DNA of 64,000 nucleotides from an uncultured Prevotellaceae bacterium (GCA_902800185.1 CADCDK010000009.1:1-64000), one strand, 5' to 3'. Shown: positions 18,647 through 30,048, numbered from the stretch's first letter. Translations and numbers: made by a program. Notes: a model not told the origin generated them from the letters alone.

Positions 18647-19203
18647 TGCTTTCAAAGTCCACCTCTTGGTTCCAACATAAGTTCCAACAACCCGCACCCT
18701 CCCCTCGGAGAGGGCGGGCGTGGCTATTCTTTTCCACGCTTCTGTTCTTTGCTGCGTGTACGGGCAACAAAGTCTATGACTCGTATAAGCAGACTTCTTT
18801 AGCAGGATGGGAAAAAAACGATACTGTCACTTTTGGTGTTCCGCCGATGGAGCAGGAAGGTATGTATCGGGCAGAACTTGGCTTGCGTATCAATGGGACA
18901 TATCCGTTTATGGGTGTAACGTTGATTGTGGAGCAGAATGTTGTGCATACTCCAGACTATTGCAAAACGCATCGCCAACCCTGTATCATTGTGATTGCCG
19001 ATACGCTTACTTGCAATTTAGTTGATCAACAGGGGTATGCCCAAGGACAAGGACTCAGCTATTATCAATATGATTTTCCTGTTTCTGAGGTAGAGCTACA
19101 CGAGGGCGACAGCATCTACGTCAAGGTCTGGCATGACATGAAACGGGAAATTCTTCCCGGCATCAGTGACATTGGCATTCGTTATTACAGAGTTAATCCT
19201 TGA
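18646..19203 (+). CDS. gldH: Gliding motility lipoprotein GldH
   Basis: A 185-residue lipoprotein of the GldH family. The lipobox ends at Cys38 (LLFFAACTGN), followed by VYDSYKQTSLAGWEKNDTVTFGVPP and a beta-rich domain ending DIGIRYYRVNP. GldH is needed for gliding in Flavobacterium and is widely kept in non-gliding Bacteroidales. The n-region before the hydrophobic core is unusually long (about 26 residues). Part of it is encoded by a GC-rich hairpin (CCCTC...GAGGG with CCCG...CGGG, 18691-18718). The start overlaps the ricT stop. It is convergent with cdsA. Confidence 0.9.
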   Translation: MLSKSTSWFQHKFQQPAPSPRRGRAWLFFSTLLFFAACTGNKVYDSYKQTSLAGWEKNDTVTFGVPPMEQEGMYRAELGLRINGTYPFMGVTLIVEQNVVHTPDYCKTHRQPCIIVIADTLTCNLVDQQGYAQGQGLSYYQYDFPVSEVELHEGDSIYVKVWHDMKREILPGISDIGIRYYRVNP

Positions 19204-19218
19204 ACTGCCTGCAACTTC

Positions 19219-20094
19219 TCAGAAAAGACTCAGCGTGTACAGATAGACGACTGCTGCGGGGATGGCCATGAGCGACGAATCGAAGCGGTCGAGCATTCCG
19301 CCATGTCCAGGCAGGATATTACCCGAGTCCTTGATGCCGAGCGTGCGCTTGAAGAGGCTTTCAACAAGGTCTCCCCAGGTTCCGAAGAACACCACTGTCA
19401 ATCCCAGTCCCATCCATTGCAGTATAAGTTGGGTGCTTAGCTCGTCTCCGAAAGGAGAGGGGAGTGCATGCTGTGTGGTGGCATAGCCGATGAGGGCGGC
19501 TGAGAGCAATACAAGGATAGCACCGCCAATGCTTCCCTCCCAGCTTTTGGCGGGAGAGATGCGGGGGAAAAGCTTGTGCTTGCCGAACAGTGATCCAGAG
19601 CAGTAGGCTCCTGTGTCGTTGAGCCAAAGGAAGATATAAATGCTCATCGGCATCAGCCAATTGTAAACGATGGTGCCGTCGGCAGGTTGATGCTGGAATG
19701 CCAAAACGTTGATGCACGAAAAGGGTAGGGCAATGTACATTTGCCCGAGCATGGTATATGCCCAGTCGTTGATGGCGTTCTTGTTGCCTGTATAGAGTTC
19801 GCTGACAAACAGGTAGATGATGGTGAGCAGATAGGGGATGAAGACTGCCGACGGAACGATGTCGGAACAGAACCCGGCCATGGCTAAAAACAGGTAAACG
19901 CCTGCTGCAGTTGAGATGAAGCGATTGACGGTAACGTCCTTTACTTCGTTCACCAGTCCAGTGTACTCCCACATGCTTAGTCCCGTAATGAGAGCAAACA
20001 AAAGTATCATCGCATCACTACGCAGGCAGATGCCTGTCACCATAACGGCTACAAACAAGATACCTGTGATACTACGTGTTATCAGATTCTTCAT
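19219..20094 (-). CDS. cdsA: Phosphatidate cytidylyltransferase
   Basis: A 291-residue inner-membrane enzyme that makes CDP-diacylglycerol from phosphatidate and CTP. There are about eight hydrophobic segments and a C-terminal CdsA signature with KDSGNILPGHGGMLDRFDS (near residue 260). SPAKSWEGSIGG is the conserved cytoplasmic loop. I use the ATG at 20094 (MKNLITRSITG); the longer frame to 20220 would overlap ftsH and has a Lys-rich unconserved start. It follows ftsH by 28 bp, in the order rsfS-ftsH-cdsA typical of Bacteroidetes. Confidence 0.95.
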   Translation of the reverse strand: MKNLITRSITGILFVAVMVTGICLRSDAMILLFALITGLSMWEYTGLVNEVKDVTVNRFISTAAGVYLFLAMAGFCSDIVPSAVFIPYLLTIIYLFVSELYTGNKNAINDWAYTMLGQMYIALPFSCINVLAFQHQPADGTIVYNWLMPMSIYIFLWLNDTGAYCSGSLFGKHKLFPRISPAKSWEGSIGGAILVLLSAALIGYATTQHALPSPFGDELSTQLILQWMGLGLTVVFFGTWGDLVESLFKRTLGIKDSGNILPGHGGMLDRFDSSLMAIPAAVVYLYTLSLF

Positions 20095-20122
20095 TTTTAG
20101 TTGACGGTTTATAGTGAATAGT

Positions 20123-22159
<2,037 letters not shown>

Positions 22160-22213
22160 AATTCATTAAAAAGGGTTGTGTAGCATACATCAAAAAATAT
22201 GCCAATCGTTTCA

Positions 22214-22573
22214 TCAGTCCGCATCGGGAATGTTTGTCAGTTTGGCATCTTCCCAGAGATTCTCGAGGTTGTAGAACTCGCGCATCTCGGGTACAAAGAT
22301 ATGAACCAGCACGTCAGTGAAGTCCATCGCTACCCACACGGCCTGTTCCAGACCCACAACATGGGTAGGCTTCTCATGGAGCTCGATACGCACCGTGTCG
22401 CCTACAGATTCGGCAATAGCCTCTACCTGTGTGGGTGTGTTGCCCTGACAGATGATGAAGTAGTTGGCAATGGCACCGTCAATGCCGTTGAGGTCTGCCA
22501 CAACAATCTGTTGTCCTTTTTTCTCCTGTATTCCTTTAACTATCGTTTCTACTAATTGTTTTGTTTGTTCCAT
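22214..22573 (-). CDS. rsfS: Ribosome silencing factor
   Basis: A 119-residue RsfS/Iojap protein that binds L14 of the large subunit and blocks subunit joining in starvation. Conserved features are KKGQQIVVADLNGIDGAIANYFIIC, the THVVGLEQAVWVAMDFTDVLVHIF motif and a short acidic tail. Its length is normal. It leads the rsfS-ftsH-cdsA run. A TACCTTTG box lies 30 bp upstream. Confidence 0.95.
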   Translation of the reverse strand: MEQTKQLVETIVKGIQEKKGQQIVVADLNGIDGAIANYFIICQGNTPTQVEAIAESVGDTVRIELHEKPTHVVGLEQAVWVAMDFTDVLVHIFVPEMREFYNLENLWEDAKLTNIPDAD

Positions 22574-22602
22574 TTTGGGTATGTTAATCTTCTTATTCTC
22601 TG

Positions 22603-22610
22603 CAAAGGTA
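22603..22610 (-). promoter_or_regulatory. Candidate -7 box for rsfS-ftsH-cdsA
   Basis: TACCTTTG on the minus strand, 30 bp ahead of the rsfS ATG, matches TAnnTTTG. A TTG at the usual distance is not clear. Confidence 0.55.
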
Positions 22611-22693
22611 CAGCGAAATCTTTGAATAACATTAGGAAATACACTGAATTTGATGTTTTTTCTCTTTTTTTACGAAAAAAGTCAAGAAAAGTC

Positions 22694-22723
22694 TTGGTAG
22701 TTCGAAAAAAAGCAGTAACTTTG
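22694..22723 (+). promoter_or_regulatory. Promoter of tRNA-Gln
   Basis: TTG (22694-22696), 19 bp, TAACTTTG (22716-22723), a full Bacteroidales consensus 40 bp ahead of the tRNA. Confidence 0.85.
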
Positions 22724-22763
22724 CACCCGCAATTCAACGGAAACTGAATTTGCAACAGGGAAT

Positions 22764-22837
22764 TGGGGTATGGTGTAATGGTAACACTGCAGATTCTGGT
22801 CCTGCCTTTCCTGGTTCGAGTCCGGGTACCCCAACCA
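22764..22837 (+). tRNA. tRNA-Gln (anticodon CTG)
   Basis: A 74-base cloverleaf: acceptor TGGGGTA/TACCCCA, D-arm GTGT...ACAC with loop AATGGTA, anticodon loop TTCTGGT giving anticodon CTG (decodes CAG), T-arm CCTGG-TTCGAGT-CCGGG, discriminator A and an encoded CCA. The last pair of the anticodon stem (31-39) is A-C rather than Watson-Crick. It is a single gene with its own promoter and terminator. Confidence 0.93.
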
Positions 22838-22843
22838 AAATAA

Positions 22844-22883
22844 TCGCTGAGTCGTTGATAACCAACACTCAGCGAATTTTCGT
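22844..22883 (+). terminator. Terminator of tRNA-Gln
   Basis: TCGCTGAGT (22844-22852) pairs with ACTCAGCGA (22867-22875), with further GTTG/CAAC pairing inside, followed by ATTTTCGTTT. Confidence 0.85.
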
Positions 22884-22902
22884 TTCTTCACATGACGTTC
22901 TG

Positions 22903-22939
22903 AAAAAAGGGGATTTGCTTATTTTTGGCAAATCCCCTT
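22903..22939 (-). terminator. Terminator of the DUF349 gene
   Basis: AAGGGGATTTGC and GCAAATCCCCTT form a perfect 12-bp stem (22907-22918 and 22928-22939). On the minus strand it is followed by TTTTTTC. It lies 17 bp past the stop of the DUF349 gene. Confidence 0.9.
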
Positions 22940-22956
22940 ATCCTTATATAAATTCT

Positions 22957-24714
22957 TTATTCTGCGTTTTCTTCTTCAGACTCTTCAGCAGCGTTTTGGG
23001 CATCGATAGCCTTGATCTTCTCACGCACGAGGTTGCAGTCGTCTTTCAGTTTCTGCACCTTGCGGTTCATCTCGTCGATGAGGCTGTTGCCTTTCTTGGA
23101 TGCTGCGTTCAAGAATCCGAGGTTGTTCTCGTAGGTCTGGATTTCCTGCTTCATCTGCTCGTAGCGGCGCATGAGCCGTCCACGCTCGTTGTCAAGAGCA
23201 TCCTCACCTCGCTTGGCGACATTCTTCAGACTGCTCTTGAAGTTGTCGAGACGGCGGCGTGCCGTAGAGATGTTCAGTTCCTTATAGAGCTTGTCGAGCA
23301 CTTCGTGGTACTCCTTGTACAGCTTGTCCTTCTCTTTGTAGGGGACATGTCCCACCTGCTGGTATTGCTCAACAAGTTCCTGCACTTTCTGCTGGATGTC
23401 GTCGGCAGCACTCTCGGCGAGCTCTTTCAGTTGTGCAATGATGCCTCGTTTGGTTTCCAGGTTGGTTCGTTCCTCATTGCGTGAGTCTGCGGTGGCGGCA
23501 TTGCGTGCCTCGAAGAACTTGTTGCAGGCAGCAAGGAAATCGTTCCAGAGTTGGTCGCCGAGTTTCTTGGGAACCATGCCGATAGTTTTCCATTCCTTTT
23601 GCAGGGCGATGAGTTTGTCGGAAGTTGACTTCCACTCCGTGCTGTCTTGCAGTGCCTGTGCTTTCTCAACGAGCGCTTTCTTCTTCTCGGCATTCTCGGC
23701 AAAGCGTTGCTTCATGTCCTTGAAGAACTCTGCCTTGCGTCCGAAGAAGTCATCGCATGCGGCGCGGAAACGCTCGAAAATCTTCACGTTCATCTTCTGG
23801 GGAGCAAAACCGATGGTCTTCCACTCGTTCTGTATCTCGATGATTTCCTTGGTGCGTTTCTCCCAGTCGCCGGCACCCTTGTTCTCTTCCTGTGCCAGAG
23901 CTTCCACCTTTTCGCAGAGGGCGGTCTTCTTGGCTAAATTCTCCTCTTCCTGTGCGCGGAGTCCTTCGAAGTGCTGCTGATGGCGTTTGTTGATGACGGT
24001 GGAAGCAGCCTTGAAGCGATTCCATATTTCCTCGCGAAGATCCTTGGCTACGGGACCTGCCTCGCGATACTGCTGGTGCAACTCCTGCAACTGATGGAAA
24101 GCACTGATGACATCCTCCTCTTCTGCCAGTTTCTCTGCGGTTTCACACAGGTGAGTCTTGATTTCCAGATTCTTCTTGAAGTCGTATTCACGGGCTTCGC
24201 TGTTCAGTTTGAGCAAATCGTAGAACTGCTCAACGTATAGCTGGTAGTTACGCCACAGTTCGTTGGCATTCTCTGCAGGTACAGCCTTGATGTCACGCCA
24301 AAGCTGCTGCAGTTCCTTGAACTCCTGATACGATTTGTTGGCTTCTTCGGGCGAAGTGGCCATAGACTTAATCTTCTCAATAATCTCCAGTTTCTTCTTG
24401 AGATTCTCTTTCTTCTCAGCCTCTTGAGCCTGAAAGAGCTTGGCTCTCTTCTCCTTGATGATGTTCATCTCAGCCTTGAAGACCTCTTCATCTTCATCGG
24501 GGAGTATTTGATACTTCTCAGGATCGCCGCCCGCTTCCAGGTATTCTTTCTGTTGCGCTTCTCTTTCGGCGAAGTGCAATTTGTAGAAAACTGTTTTTAG
24601 CAGGTCGATTTCTTCCTTGCTGGGGTTTTCTTCACTGTGTGCAATTTCTTTTACACGCTCCAGCACCTCCTGTTTGGAAGTGTAGATCTTCTTTTCTTCT
24701 TGAGAGTCCATCAT
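22957..24714 (-). CDS. DUF349 domain-containing coiled-coil protein
   Basis: A 585-residue cytoplasmic protein made of repeated DUF349 modules. Each has the pattern W(K)xIGxxP/VPKK...LWNxFxAACxxFF, for example near residues 140, 220, 300 and 375 (EWKTIGFAPQKMNVKIFERF; EWKTIGMVPKKLGDQLWNDF). The rest is charged helix and probable coiled coil, with an acidic C-terminus (EESEEENAE). The molecular function of DUF349 proteins is not established. It is a single gene with its own promoter-like box, a palindrome just downstream of that box, and a strong terminator. Confidence 0.88.
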   Translation of the reverse strand: MMDSQEEKKIYTSKQEVLERVKEIAHSEENPSKEEIDLLKTVFYKLHFAEREAQQKEYLEAGGDPEKYQILPDEDEEVFKAEMNIIKEKRAKLFQAQEAEKKENLKKKLEIIEKIKSMATSPEEANKSYQEFKELQQLWRDIKAVPAENANELWRNYQLYVEQFYDLLKLNSEAREYDFKKNLEIKTHLCETAEKLAEEEDVISAFHQLQELHQQYREAGPVAKDLREEIWNRFKAASTVINKRHQQHFEGLRAQEEENLAKKTALCEKVEALAQEENKGAGDWEKRTKEIIEIQNEWKTIGFAPQKMNVKIFERFRAACDDFFGRKAEFFKDMKQRFAENAEKKKALVEKAQALQDSTEWKSTSDKLIALQKEWKTIGMVPKKLGDQLWNDFLAACNKFFEARNAATADSRNEERTNLETKRGIIAQLKELAESAADDIQQKVQELVEQYQQVGHVPYKEKDKLYKEYHEVLDKLYKELNISTARRRLDNFKSSLKNVAKRGEDALDNERGRLMRRYEQMKQEIQTYENNLGFLNAASKKGNSLIDEMNRKVQKLKDDCNLVREKIKAIDAQNAAEESEEENAE

Positions 24715-24771
24715 TTCACTGTGTTTAGTTGATGATTTAGTAATCGTTTGTGCGGGGCTATCTGATAGCGG

Positions 24772-24807
24772 TGCACTTCAATAAATGTATTATGAAGTGC
24801 AAACTTA
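24772..24807 (-). promoter_or_regulatory. -7 box and operator-like palindrome of the DUF349 gene
   Basis: TAAGTTTG (minus strand, 24800-24807) matches TAnnTTTG. Directly downstream, TGCACTTCA and TGAAGTGCA (24772-24780 and 24793-24801) form a 9-bp inverted repeat spanning the expected transcription start. This could be an operator or a leader hairpin. No -33 TTG is evident. Confidence 0.45.
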
Positions 24808-24881
24808 AATAAAAAAAATGTAATCGCCTAATAAAAATGATATTTTTTTGTGTTTTTCTTGTTTTTGTCCTCGTGGAATGG

Positions 24882-25044
24882 TTAGAGGAGCTCTTGAAAA
24901 AAGTCTAATTCTTCTTGTGCCTGGCTTGCGTATGCATATTGGTTGAGTTTATGAAATGGTTTCATGGCTTCCATTAATTCCTGACCCTGATGTAGGCAGC
25001 TACTTCCTCAAAATTCTTATTCCAGAGTTCTTCTTGTGTCTGCA
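24882..25044 (-). pseudogene. Possible frameshifted small-protein remnant
   Basis: From an ATG at 25044, 29 bp behind the HAD gene, the minus strand reads MQTQEELWNKNFEEVAAYI and stops at 24974. A second frame, shifted by one base, continues from there as ELMEAMKPFHKLNQYAYAS and later QAQEELDFFQELL before a stop at 24882. Both parts have amphipathic, protein-like composition, so a single small helical protein with one frameshift is possible. No family is recognised. Confidence 0.3.
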
Positions 25045-25073
25045 TCTTTTGGAAGAGGGATCTCCTTGCTTGT

Positions 25074-25796
25074 TTAGGCTTGGCGGATGATGTTCTCGAA
25101 GTCCTCACACAGCTCCACCATATTATTATATATAAGGTGGGCACCTTCATCAGCAAGAACCTGGTCGGGTAGGGGACCGCTGTTCACAGCAATGGTCAGG
25201 CATCCTGCCGCTACACCGGCACGCACGCCGAGGGGAGCGTTCTCCACGACGATGCCTTCCCACGGTTGTAAATGGCCAGCCTTGCTGAGTCCTTTTAGGT
25301 AGGGCTCGGGGTTGGGTTTCCCGTGGACAACATCGTATGCCGTGACGATATGATCCTCTTCCAGGAATTCCCCGAAGTCCTTCATCAGTCGGTTGATGAG
25401 CGGGCGTTGTCCACTTCCTGTCACCACACCAATCTGCATGCCTGCTTCATGTATTTTCCGCATCAGCTCTTTCGTTCCTGCAAAGACCGGTGCTTCTGGC
25501 ATTTCGTGAAACAGGCGGGTCTTCACGTCGTACATGCGTTGTGCCTCTTCGAGCGTGATGTCTTTTCCCTGCTGCATCCGCACCATTTTTCGGATGGTGT
25601 CTATGCCACGGGCACCCTCGGTGGCGTAGGCATCGGCGGCGGTCATCTGGATTCCAAACTCACTCATCGACCTTTGCCAGGCAATGGCATGGTTGGGCAT
25701 GCTGTCGTAGAGCACACCATCCATATCAAACAGCACGGCCTTGGGGCAGAAAGCCTCGAAGCCGTGCTGTTTCAGATATTCTTGGATTGGGGTCAT
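25074..25796 (-). CDS. HAD-superfamily sugar-phosphatase or phosphoglucomutase-like protein
   Basis: A 240-residue HAD subfamily IA protein. Motif I is VLFDMDGVLYDSMPNH (about residue 20), with the second Asp as general acid, followed by a helical cap, motif II in VVTGSGQRPL, the conserved Lys in HGKPNPEPYLKG, and motif IV in IVVENAPLGVRAG. The motif I pattern and the cap resemble beta-phosphoglucomutase/YcjU-like and 2-deoxyglucose-6-phosphatase-like enzymes; the substrate is not determined. It is the last gene of lysS-gpsA-pgi-HAD, 24 bp behind pgi, which points to a sugar phosphate substrate. Confidence 0.85.
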   Translation of the reverse strand: MTPIQEYLKQHGFEAFCPKAVLFDMDGVLYDSMPNHAIAWQRSMSEFGIQMTAADAYATEGARGIDTIRKMVRMQQGKDITLEEAQRMYDVKTRLFHEMPEAPVFAGTKELMRKIHEAGMQIGVVTGSGQRPLINRLMKDFGEFLEEDHIVTAYDVVHGKPNPEPYLKGLSKAGHLQPWEGIVVENAPLGVRAGVAAGCLTIAVNSGPLPDQVLADEGAHLIYNNMVELCEDFENIIRQA

Positions 25797-25820
25797 ATAG
25801 TCGTATATGTCCGATAGGTC

Positions 25821-27176
25821 TTATTTCTCCTGAGCCAGACGCTCCTGGATGGCTTTGCTCTCTGCCTCGTAACCAGGCTTGTTGAGCAGGGCGAACATGT
25901 TTTTCTTGTAAGCCTCTACACCCGGTTGGTTGAAGGGGTTCACACCGAGCACGTTACCGCTGATGCCGCAGCCAATCTCGAAGAAGTAGATCAGCTGACC
26001 GATATAGTACTCGTTGAGCTCAGGAACCGAGATGCGGATGTTGGGCACGCCGCCGTCAACATGAGCCAGACGTGTGCCGAGCTCTGCCATCTTGTTCACC
26101 TCGTCCACGCGCTTGCCAGCGAGGAAGTTCAGTCCGTCGAGATTCTCCTCGTCCTCGGGGAAGAGCATCTTCTTGTTGGGCTGTTCAACGCTGATAACGG
26201 TCTCGAAGATCGTGCGCTCACCTTCCTGAATCCACTGTCCCATGGAGTGCAGGTCGGTCGTGAAGTCGCAGCTGGCGGGGAAGATACCCTTCTGGTCCTT
26301 ACCCTCAGACTCTCCGTAGAGCTGTTTCCACCACTCTGCGATGAAGTGCAGCTTGGGCTGGTAGTTCACCATGATCTCAATCTTCTTGCCACTCTGGTAG
26401 AGACCGTTGCGTACAGCAGCATACTGGGCGGCCAGGTTCTCCTCAAAGGGAACATCCTTGCCACAGGCCTTTTCCATATCGGCAGCACCCTGTACAAGGG
26501 CTTTGATATCAAAACCTGCGCAGGCAATGGGAAGCAAACCCACCGGTGTGAGCACCGAGAAGCGTCCGCCAACGTTATCGGGGATGATGAAGCTCTTGTA
26601 GCCTTCTTTGTCAGCACAGGTGCGGGCAGCACCGCGCTTGGCATCTGTCACGGCAACAATCACCTGCTTGGCCTCTTCCTTGCCGCGCTGTGCCTCGCAC
26701 TGCTTCTTCAGCAGACGGAAGGTAAGGGCTGTCTCTGTCGTGGTTCCGCTCTTGGAAATGTTGATGACACCGAAACGCTTGTCTTTCAGATATTCCGTCA
26801 GTTCAGCGAGGTAGTCCTCACCGATGTTGTTGCCCGCGAAGAGGATGGTGGGGTTCTTCTTGTCCTGTACCAGCCAAGCGAAAGAATTGCCTAATGCCTC
26901 GATCACGGCACGCGCACCGAGATAGCTACCACCGATACCGGCGACCACTACCACCTCGCATTTCTCACGCAGGGTGTTGGCAACAGCCTGTACCTCGTCG
27001 AGGAAAGCGGGAGTGATACTGCTCGGAAGGTGCAGCCATCCGAGGAAGTCGTTACCAGGGCAGGTGCCAGCCTCGAGAGCTGCCTGTGCCTCTTTTACTT
27101 TGGGCTCAAAAGCCTTCACTGCGCCTTCGCCAAGGAAGCACGCAGCCTTTGTAATGTCAAGTGAAATACTTTTCAT
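25821..27176 (-). CDS. pgi: Glucose-6-phosphate isomerase
   Basis: A 451-residue glycolytic enzyme interconverting glucose-6-phosphate and fructose-6-phosphate. Two SIS-type sugar-isomerase domains are seen: [20 protein letters not shown] and [20 protein letters not shown] in the first, and the phosphoglucose isomerase signature region GMFPAS-like [24 protein letters not shown] and [29 protein letters not shown] in the second. The length is that of the shorter bacterial/Bacteroides class (about 445). It follows gpsA by 30 bp. Confidence 0.96.
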   Translation of the reverse strand: MKSISLDITKAACFLGEGAVKAFEPKVKEAQAALEAGTCPGNDFLGWLHLPSSITPAFLDEVQAVANTLREKCEVVVVAGIGGSYLGARAVIEALGNSFAWLVQDKKNPTILFAGNNIGEDYLAELTEYLKDKRFGVINISKSGTTTETALTFRLLKKQCEAQRGKEEAKQVIVAVTDAKRGAARTCADKEGYKSFIIPDNVGGRFSVLTPVGLLPIACAGFDIKALVQGAADMEKACGKDVPFEENLAAQYAAVRNGLYQSGKKIEIMVNYQPKLHFIAEWWKQLYGESEGKDQKGIFPASCDFTTDLHSMGQWIQEGERTIFETVISVEQPNKKMLFPEDEENLDGLNFLAGKRVDEVNKMAELGTRLAHVDGGVPNIRISVPELNEYYIGQLIYFFEIGCGISGNVLGVNPFNQPGVEAYKKNMFALLNKPGYEAESKAIQERLAQEK

Positions 27177-27206
27177 GTTTGATGTATAATATTTGATGTT
27201 TTGTTG

Positions 27207-28229
27207 TTACCTGAAACTATCAGTGAGAAGTTTAATCTCGATTTGTGGTGATATGCGCTCGTAAAGAATGTTGTAAACGGCATCAAGAATGGGCATGTTC
27301 ACATGCATGTGACGGTTGATTTCCTTCATGCACTTCACGCCGAAGTAGCCCTCCGCAATCATCTCCATTTCAATCTGTGCGGATTTCACGCTGTAGCCCT
27401 TGCCGATCATCGTACCGAAAGTGCGGTTACGTGAGAAGTTGGAGTAGCCCGTCACAAGCAGGTCACCCAGATAGGCCGAGTCGGTAATGTTGGCTGGTGC
27501 TTGTGCGGCATAGCCTGTTCCTAACTGGGTATGGATGGCAATGAGGAAGCGCGACATTTCCTGAATGGCATTGGACATGAGGACGGCCTGGAAATTGTCG
27601 CCGTACTTCAGTCCCGCACAGATACCGGCGGCGATGGCATAGACGTTTTTCAGAACGCTGGAGTATTCGATGCCGATGACATCGGTGGAGGTCTTGGTCT
27701 TGATATAATCGGAAGCCAACACGTCTGTAAAGGCTTGTGCCTTGTCGGTATCGGTGCAGGCAATGGTCAAGTAGCTGAGACGCTCAAGCGCCACCTCCTC
27801 AGCATGAGACGGACCGCCGATGCAGGCAAGATTGTCCTCGGGAACATCGTAGATCTTGTTGAAGTATTCCGAGCACGACAGGTTCTCGTCGGGCACGATT
27901 CCCTTGATGGCGGTGATGATGAACTTGTCACGCAGGCGTGTCTTCAGTTTCTTCAGGTGACTCTTCAGATAGGGCGAAGGCGTGACGAACACCAACGTGT
28001 CATACGCCTGCACAATCTTGTTCAAGTCGGAAGAGAAGAAGATCTCGCTGATGTTAAACCGTACACTTGAAAGGTAGGTCGGGTTATGCCCCAGACGTTT
28101 GAAATCTTCAATCTGGCTGTCGCGGCGCATGTACCATCCGATGTGGTGCGTATGACTCACCACAATCTTGGCAATGGCCGTGGCCCACGAACCGCCACCA
28201 ATGATAGCTATCTTCCCGCAGTCGTACAT
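27207..28229 (-). CDS. gpsA: NAD(P)H-dependent glycerol-3-phosphate dehydrogenase
   Basis: A 340-residue enzyme that reduces dihydroxyacetone phosphate to sn-glycerol-3-phosphate for phospholipid synthesis. The Rossmann motif is IAIIGGGSWATAIAKIV. The catalytic-domain signatures are IGGPSHAEEVALE, the Lys in YSSVLKNVYAIAAGICAGLKYGDN and YLGDLLVTGYSNFSRNRTFG. It lies between lysS and pgi on the same strand (37 and 30 bp gaps). Confidence 0.96.
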   Translation of the reverse strand: MYDCGKIAIIGGGSWATAIAKIVVSHTHHIGWYMRRDSQIEDFKRLGHNPTYLSSVRFNISEIFFSSDLNKIVQAYDTLVFVTPSPYLKSHLKKLKTRLRDKFIITAIKGIVPDENLSCSEYFNKIYDVPEDNLACIGGPSHAEEVALERLSYLTIACTDTDKAQAFTDVLASDYIKTKTSTDVIGIEYSSVLKNVYAIAAGICAGLKYGDNFQAVLMSNAIQEMSRFLIAIHTQLGTGYAAQAPANITDSAYLGDLLVTGYSNFSRNRTFGTMIGKGYSVKSAQIEMEMIAEGYFGVKCMKEINRHMHVNMPILDAVYNILYERISPQIEIKLLTDSFR

Positions 28230-28266
28230 AACTTTAGTTTACAGTTTACGGTTTACAGTTGACAGA

Positions 28267-30048
28267 TTACTGTTTCTGTAGGCTGTTCTCTATCCACTGC
28301 TGTACATCGTCCAGACTGGGACGCTCGTATCCGAGCTTGTACTTCTTGTTGATTTCACCAATTTTCTGCTGCAGACCTTGTGCTTTCTCCTTGGCGATGT
28401 CGCTGATGAGGTTGAAGCCAGCCTTGCGCATGACGTATGCCCAGTTCTCGCTGACACCGATCTCTTCCCACTCGGCGATGCTGCTCTGCGGGATTCGCTT
28501 CTCGGGTTTCATCTGGGGGAAGAAGAGTACTTCCTGAATGAAAGTCTTGCCCGTCATCAACATCACCAGACGGTCGATGCCAATACCGATACCACTGGTC
28601 GGCGGCATGCCATATTGCAGGGCGCGCAGGAAGTCCTGGTCGATAATCATGGCCTCATCGTCTCCCTTGTCGGCAAGTTTCATCTGGTCGATGAAACGCT
28701 CCTCTTGGTCGATGGGGTCGTTCAGCTCAGAGTAGGCGTTGGCAAGTTCCTTGCCGTTCACCATCAGCTCAAAACGCTCGGTCAGTCCGGCTTTCGAGCG
28801 GTGCATCTTCGTTAGCGGCGACATCTCTACGGGATAGTCGGTGATGAAGGTGGGCTGGATGAATTTGCCCTCGCAGGTCTCACCGAAGATCTCATCGATG
28901 AGCTTGCCCTTGCCCATGGTCTCGTCAACCTCAATGCCAAGCTTCTTGGCAATTTCACGAATCTCGTCTTCCGACTTGTCGTTGAGGTCGTAGCCTGTTT
29001 CCTCCTTGATGGCATCGAGGATGGGCAGGCGGCGGTAGGGAGCCTTGAACGAGATGATCTTTCCGTCAATCTCGCGCTCGGGTTTCCCATTGACAGCCGT
29101 GCAAATCTCTTCGAGCAGCTTCTCCGTGAACGACATCATCCAGTTGTAGTCCTTGTATTGCACGTAGAGTTCCATGCAGGTGAACTCGGGATTGTGGTTG
29201 CGGTCCATACCCTCATTGCGGAAGTTCTTGCCAATCTCATAGACACCTTCAAAACCGCCCACGATGAGACGCTTCAGATAAAGCTCCGTGGCGATACGCA
29301 TGTACATGTCTTGGTTCAGTGCATTGAAATGGGTGATGAACGGACGGGCACTGGCACCGCCGGCAATGCTCTGCAGGGTAGGGGTTTCAACCTCGGTATA
29401 GCCAGCCTCGTCGAGCACTCGACGCATGGTGCGGAGCACGGTGGCACGCTGCAGGAATGTTTCCTTCACACCCTCGTTGACGACGAGGTCAACATAACGC
29501 TGACGATAGCGCAGTTCGGGATCGTCGAACTTGTCGTATGCCACACCGTCCTTGTACTTCACAATGGGCAGGGGTTTTAGGCTCTTGCTCAAAAGGGTAA
29601 GCTCCTTGGCATGGACGGATATTTCGCCTGTTTGTGTGCGGAACACGTATCCCTTCACACCGATAAAGTCGCCAATGTCCAGCAGACGCTTGAAAACCAC
29701 GTTGTAAAGATCCTTGTTCTCTTCGGGACAGAGCTCGTCGCGGGAGATATATACCTGAACGCGGCCTTTGCTGTCTTGTATTTCGGCGAAGGAAGCCTTG
29801 CCCATTACGCGGCGCGTCATCATGCGTCCGGCAATGCATACCTGCGGCAACTGGTCGGCCGTGAGGGGCTCCTCGCCCTCGGGAACGTCAATCTTCCATG
29901 TTCCGTTCTCTACATGCTCTCTGATTTCTGTTGAAAAAGCGTTGGTGGGGTACTCTGCGGCAGGATACGGATCGATGCCCATGGTGCGCAGTTCTTGGAG
30001 ACTCTGGCGACGGCCAATCTCCTGTTCACTTAACTCTAATATGTTCAT
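28267..30048 (-). CDS. lysS: Lysyl-tRNA synthetase (class II)
   Basis: A 593-residue class II aminoacyl-tRNA synthetase. It has an N-terminal OB-fold anticodon-binding domain (about 60-170), motif 2 in [20 protein letters not shown] and motif 3 in [15 protein letters not shown] (near residue 510). Its length exceeds E. coli LysS (505) because of a C-terminal extension (about 540-593: [20 protein letters not shown]...DDVQQWIEN) that is common in Bacteroidetes homologues. It is the first gene of the lysS-gpsA-pgi-HAD run, with a -7 box 29 bp upstream. Confidence 0.97.
   Translation of the reverse strand: MNILELSEQEIGRRQSLQELRTMGIDPYPAAEYPTNAFSTEIREHVENGTWKIDVPEGEEPLTADQLPQVCIAGRMMTRRVMGKASFAEIQDSKGRVQVYISRDELCPEENKDLYNVVFKRLLDIGDFIGVKGYVFRTQTGEISVHAKELTLLSKSLKPLPIVKYKDGVAYDKFDDPELRYRQRYVDLVVNEGVKETFLQRATVLRTMRRVLDEAGYTEVETPTLQSIAGGASARPFITHFNALNQDMYMRIATELYLKRLIVGGFEGVYEIGKNFRNEGMDRNHNPEFTCMELYVQYKDYNWMMSFTEKLLEEICTAVNGKPEREIDGKIISFKAPYRRLPILDAIKEETGYDLNDKSEDEIREIAKKLGIEVDETMGKGKLIDEIFGETCEGKFIQPTFITDYPVEMSPLTKMHRSKAGLTERFELMVNGKELANAYSELNDPIDQEERFIDQMKLADKGDDEAMIIDQDFLRALQYGMPPTSGIGIGIDRLVMLMTGKTFIQEVLFFPQMKPEKRIPQSSIAEWEEIGVSENWAYVMRKAGFNLISDIAKEKAQGLQQKIGEINKKYKLGYERPSLDDVQQWIENSLQKQ

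Larger units (their letters stand above)
24715..25073. other. Intergenic region between the HAD gene and the DUF349 gene
   Basis: This 359-bp A/T-rich spacer holds the DUF349 promoter box and palindrome (24772-24807) and a possible frameshifted small-gene remnant (24882-25044). I see nothing else in it. Confidence 0.6.

Noticed and set aside
25926-26894. 322-codon plus-strand open frame opposite pgi
   Set aside because: Antisense shadow of the pgi gene; composition lacks protein family features.
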